Positions 62,067 to 64,000 of a stretch of DNA of 64,000 nucleotides are shown piece by piece. Source of the stretch: a bacterium. GTDB lineage: Bacteria; Myxococcota; UBA727; JAUIJE01. The notes below the pieces were generated by a model that was not told the DNA's origin, did no database searches, and was given only the letters and a program-made list of their open reading frames with translations. The stretch's first letter is position 1. Each line of letters begins with the position of its first letter. Where the stretch lies: NCBI GenBank assembly GCA_030431455.1, contig JAUIJE010000018.1, positions 117,740-181,739 of the forward strand, read 5' to 3'. A program made the position numbers and the translations under genes.

Positions 62067-62228
62067 ACCGCGTCGGCCTTTCTGTTGCCCGCGCGAGCAA
62101 CCCCGTCAGGGCAACCCCCGCACCGTAGGCCCATCGCGCGGAAGGAGGCAAGTCGACGCGTGCCCCACCAGGACTTGCATGCGGCCGCTGACCTTTGCCA
62201 TCTTGGCCCTGCCGAAGGGCTTGACGAT

Positions 62229-64000
62229 ATGCGCCTCTCCGAACTCGAGATTCTCGAGCTACACGCCACCGGCGGAATGGCCGAAGTCTACCGGGCCCAG
62301 GTCACCGGGGCGGACGGGTTCGTCAAAAATTACGCGGTGAAGAAGATCCTCCCGCAGTTCACCCGCGACCCTGAACTCGTGCAGATGTTCATCGAGGAAG
62401 CGCGGGTGGCGGCGTGCCTGTCCTTCCCCAACATTGTGCAGGTGTTTGACCTCTGCGTGTCCGAGGAGGGCGAGTACTTCATCGTGATGGAGTTCGCCGA
62501 GGGCAAAGACCTCGCCGACGTCATCCACGCCGCGGGCCTGCAGGGCAAACGCGTGAGCGTGCCCATGGCGGTGCACATCTGCCGTGAGATTCTGCTCGCG
62601 CTCGACTACGCCCACAATGCCCCTGGACCAGACGGCCGGCCCCTCCGCTTGATCCACCGCGACATCAGCCCGCACAACGTCATTGTGACCTATGACGGCG
62701 CGATCAAGCTCACCGACTTCGGCATCGCCAAAGTCCAGCAGTCCGGTCACAAGACCATGGCCGGGGTGGTCAAGGGCAAGTTCGGCTACATGTCACCCGA
62801 GCAGGCCCGGGGCAAAACCCTCGACCACCGCAGCGACCTCTACAACGTCGGCATCCTCCTGTACGAGATGATCACCGGCGAGCGACTGTTCGCAGGGTCC
62901 AGTGACATTTCGACACTGGACCGGATGCGCGAAGCCTTGGTGCCCAAGCTGCCCAAGAAGCTCGCGGTCCCGGCCGAGCTCGACCACCTGATGCGCTCGG
63001 CCCTGGAGAAGGACTACAAAAAGCGGCCCCCCGACGCGGCCACCTTCGAGGTCGCGCTCGCCAAGGTCGCGATGCAGTACACCCTCAAGGTGCGCCGCTC
63101 GGACATCGGGCGGTTTGTGTCCGAGCTGTTCCAAAATGAGCGCGACCACACCCCGTCGCGCCGGACGCGCAAAGTGACATTGCACTCGGCGATGGCGTCC
63201 ATGGGGTCGGGCAAAAACGCCGCCGACGCGGTCAAGGCCTCGTCGGACAAGGCGAAGTCATTGGCCCCGGCCAAGGCCGCGCCGCGCAAGCTCCCCTCGA
63301 AGGCCGCGGTGGTCCAAGGCCGGGGCGCGGCCAGCGCGATCAAAGCGCAAGGTTCCGTGCGCACCATCGAGCCTCCCTCGGGCAAGGGCGCGGCCCGGGC
63401 GTTGGACGCGCCCGCGCCCGAAGCGCCCAAGCCGGTCACGGTGCTCAAGACCCCGCGGGCGGCGACGCAGAACGTGCGCGTGATCTCGTCGGAGGGCGCC
63501 GACGAAGTCAGCGGTGAGCGTGCCCGCTCGCGTGCGGTGCCGCTCGGGGACATTCCCCAGGCGCCGCGGGTGCCCTCGGGCGGGGGCAAGCTCGCCACCA
63601 GCAACAAAGTCTCTGCATTGCCCGAGGCGTCGGTCGACGTGCGGCAAGGCCCGTCCGGCCCCTCGGCCGCGGCCCCGGTCAACCGCGGGGGCGTGCCCCG
63701 GGTGCAGGTCGACCCCCACGCGGTCACCGGGCAGCTGCCGCCCCTCGACCAGATCGGCGGCAAGCTTCCGCCGCCGGGGGCGGCGCCCCCGCCGCCGGCC
63801 CCCGCGCCCGGGCCGTCGAAGACCCAAATGATCGCGGCGGCAGCGTTGCAGGCCGCCGACCTTCTCGCCGGCAACGGCGCGTCCCCAAGCGCGCCGACGC
63901 CGCCGATGGGCGCGCCGCCGCCGCCGCCGCCGGCCGGGGCCGCGCCGCCGCCGCCACCGCCCCCGGGGGGCGCGCTCCCGCCCCCCCCCCCCCCCCCCCC
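62229..64000 (+). CDS. Ser/Thr protein kinase with Pro-rich C-terminal region (3' end cut)
   Basis: At least 590 residues from ATG 62229, preceded by GAAGGG. The kinase domain (about 5-270) has LHATGGMAEVYRAQ, the VKKILP lysine, HRDISPHN (Ser where Lys is usual), TDFGIAKV and YMSPEQARG. Residues about 280-590 are low complexity (Lys/Ala/Pro/Ser), ending in poly-Pro runs with no TM helix seen before the window ends. The window ends inside a run of about 20 C. It is divergent from the TPR gene and may phosphorylate it; that is only inference. Confidence 0.9.
   Translation, partial: MRLSELEILELHATGGMAEVYRAQVTGADGFVKNYAVKKILPQFTRDPELVQMFIEEARVAACLSFPNIVQVFDLCVSEEGEYFIVMEFAEGKDLADVIHAAGLQGKRVSVPMAVHICREILLALDYAHNAPGPDGRPLRLIHRDISPHNVIVTYDGAIKLTDFGIAKVQQSGHKTMAGVVKGKFGYMSPEQARGKTLDHRSDLYNVGILLYEMITGERLFAGSSDISTLDRMREALVPKLPKKLAVPAELDHLMRSALEKDYKKRPPDAATFEVALAKVAMQYTLKVRRSDIGRFVSELFQNERDHTPSRRTRKVTLHSAMASMGSGKNAADAVKASSDKAKSLAPAKAAPRKLPSKAAVVQGRGAASAIKAQGSVRTIEPPSGKGAARALDAPAPEAPKPVTVLKTPRAATQNVRVISSEGADEVSGERARSRAVPLGDIPQAPRVPSGGGKLATSNKVSALPEASVDVRQGPSGPSAAAPVNRGGVPRVQVDPHAVTGQLPPLDQIGGKLPPPGAAPPPPAPAPGPSKTQMIAAAALQAADLLAGNGASPSAPTPPMGAPPPPPPAGAAPPPPPPPGGALPPPPPPP

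Overview
The window is GC-rich DNA, roughly 70% by eye, with very dense gene packing. Many genes overlap stop-to-start as ATGA or GTGA. Several features point to a member of the Myxococcota or a close relative: three secreted proteins ending in MYXO-CTERM-like tails (Cys-containing motif, hydrophobic stretch, Arg cluster), four large membrane or multidomain Ser/Thr kinases (two with PEGA domains), PilA-like pilins with sigma-54-type promoters, many lipoproteins and low-complexity Asp/Gly/Ala linkers. No phage, IS, plasmid or CRISPR signature was seen. The first and last genes run off the window.

Layout. 1-4077: a Ser/Thr kinase (cut at its 3' end), a TPR-like membrane protein and a lipoprotein. 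4074-7660: proB, proA and a lysC-type aspartate kinase in a tight cluster. 7892-15242: surface and secreted proteins (an M1-like protein with a MYXO-CTERM tail, a HAD phosphatase, a Cys-rich lipoprotein, two more Cys-rich MYXO-CTERM proteins). 15251-17722: mutS2. 17723-21591: a DUF4956 / CotH-beta-helix / VTC operon. 21592-22204: an intergenic region with duplicated 65-bp repeats and three tandem terminators behind a tRNA-Gln(TTG). 22257-26399: zinc-ribbon protein, mfd and a DUF2007-like protein. 26561-31550: PEGA kinase, lipoprotein and FadL-like barrel. 31596-34242: an ABC-2 exporter operon. 34317-35269: two pilin genes. 35425-37043: a GST, a palindrome-rich spacer and a lipoprotein with a GD repeat. 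37165-40729: a four-gene operon (aldo/keto reductase, MshEN-domain protein, CPBP intramembrane protease, TrkA-type channel-like protein). 40704-46000: an outer-membrane barrel protein, panB, smpB, astA and a MarR regulator. 46004-52264: a PknK-like kinase/ATPase/TPR regulator, a Pro/Asp-rich protein and astB. 52277-59099: a three-gene electron-transfer operon. 59220-64000: a TPR membrane protein and, divergently, another Ser/Thr kinase.

The most striking system is the minus-strand block 59099-52277. It encodes an inner-membrane fusion of a cyclic-nucleotide-binding domain, four Fe-S cluster motifs and a multi-TM segment, then a secreted cytochrome with 30 CxxCH haem sites, then a large outer-membrane barrel. 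The order suggests an electron path from the inner membrane through the periplasm to the cell surface, analogous to porin-cytochrome conduits. Two other systems stand out. One is a CPBP protease placed between a GspE-N/MshEN-like domain protein and a TrkA-type protein, a good candidate for the sorting protease of the MYXO-CTERM proteins seen nearby. The other is the VTC/CotH/DUF4956 operon, with CotH fused to a beta-helix. At the DNA level, the 8-mer AGTGACAT was found nine times on the plus strand and never on the minus strand, often forcing rare codons in genes of both orientations.
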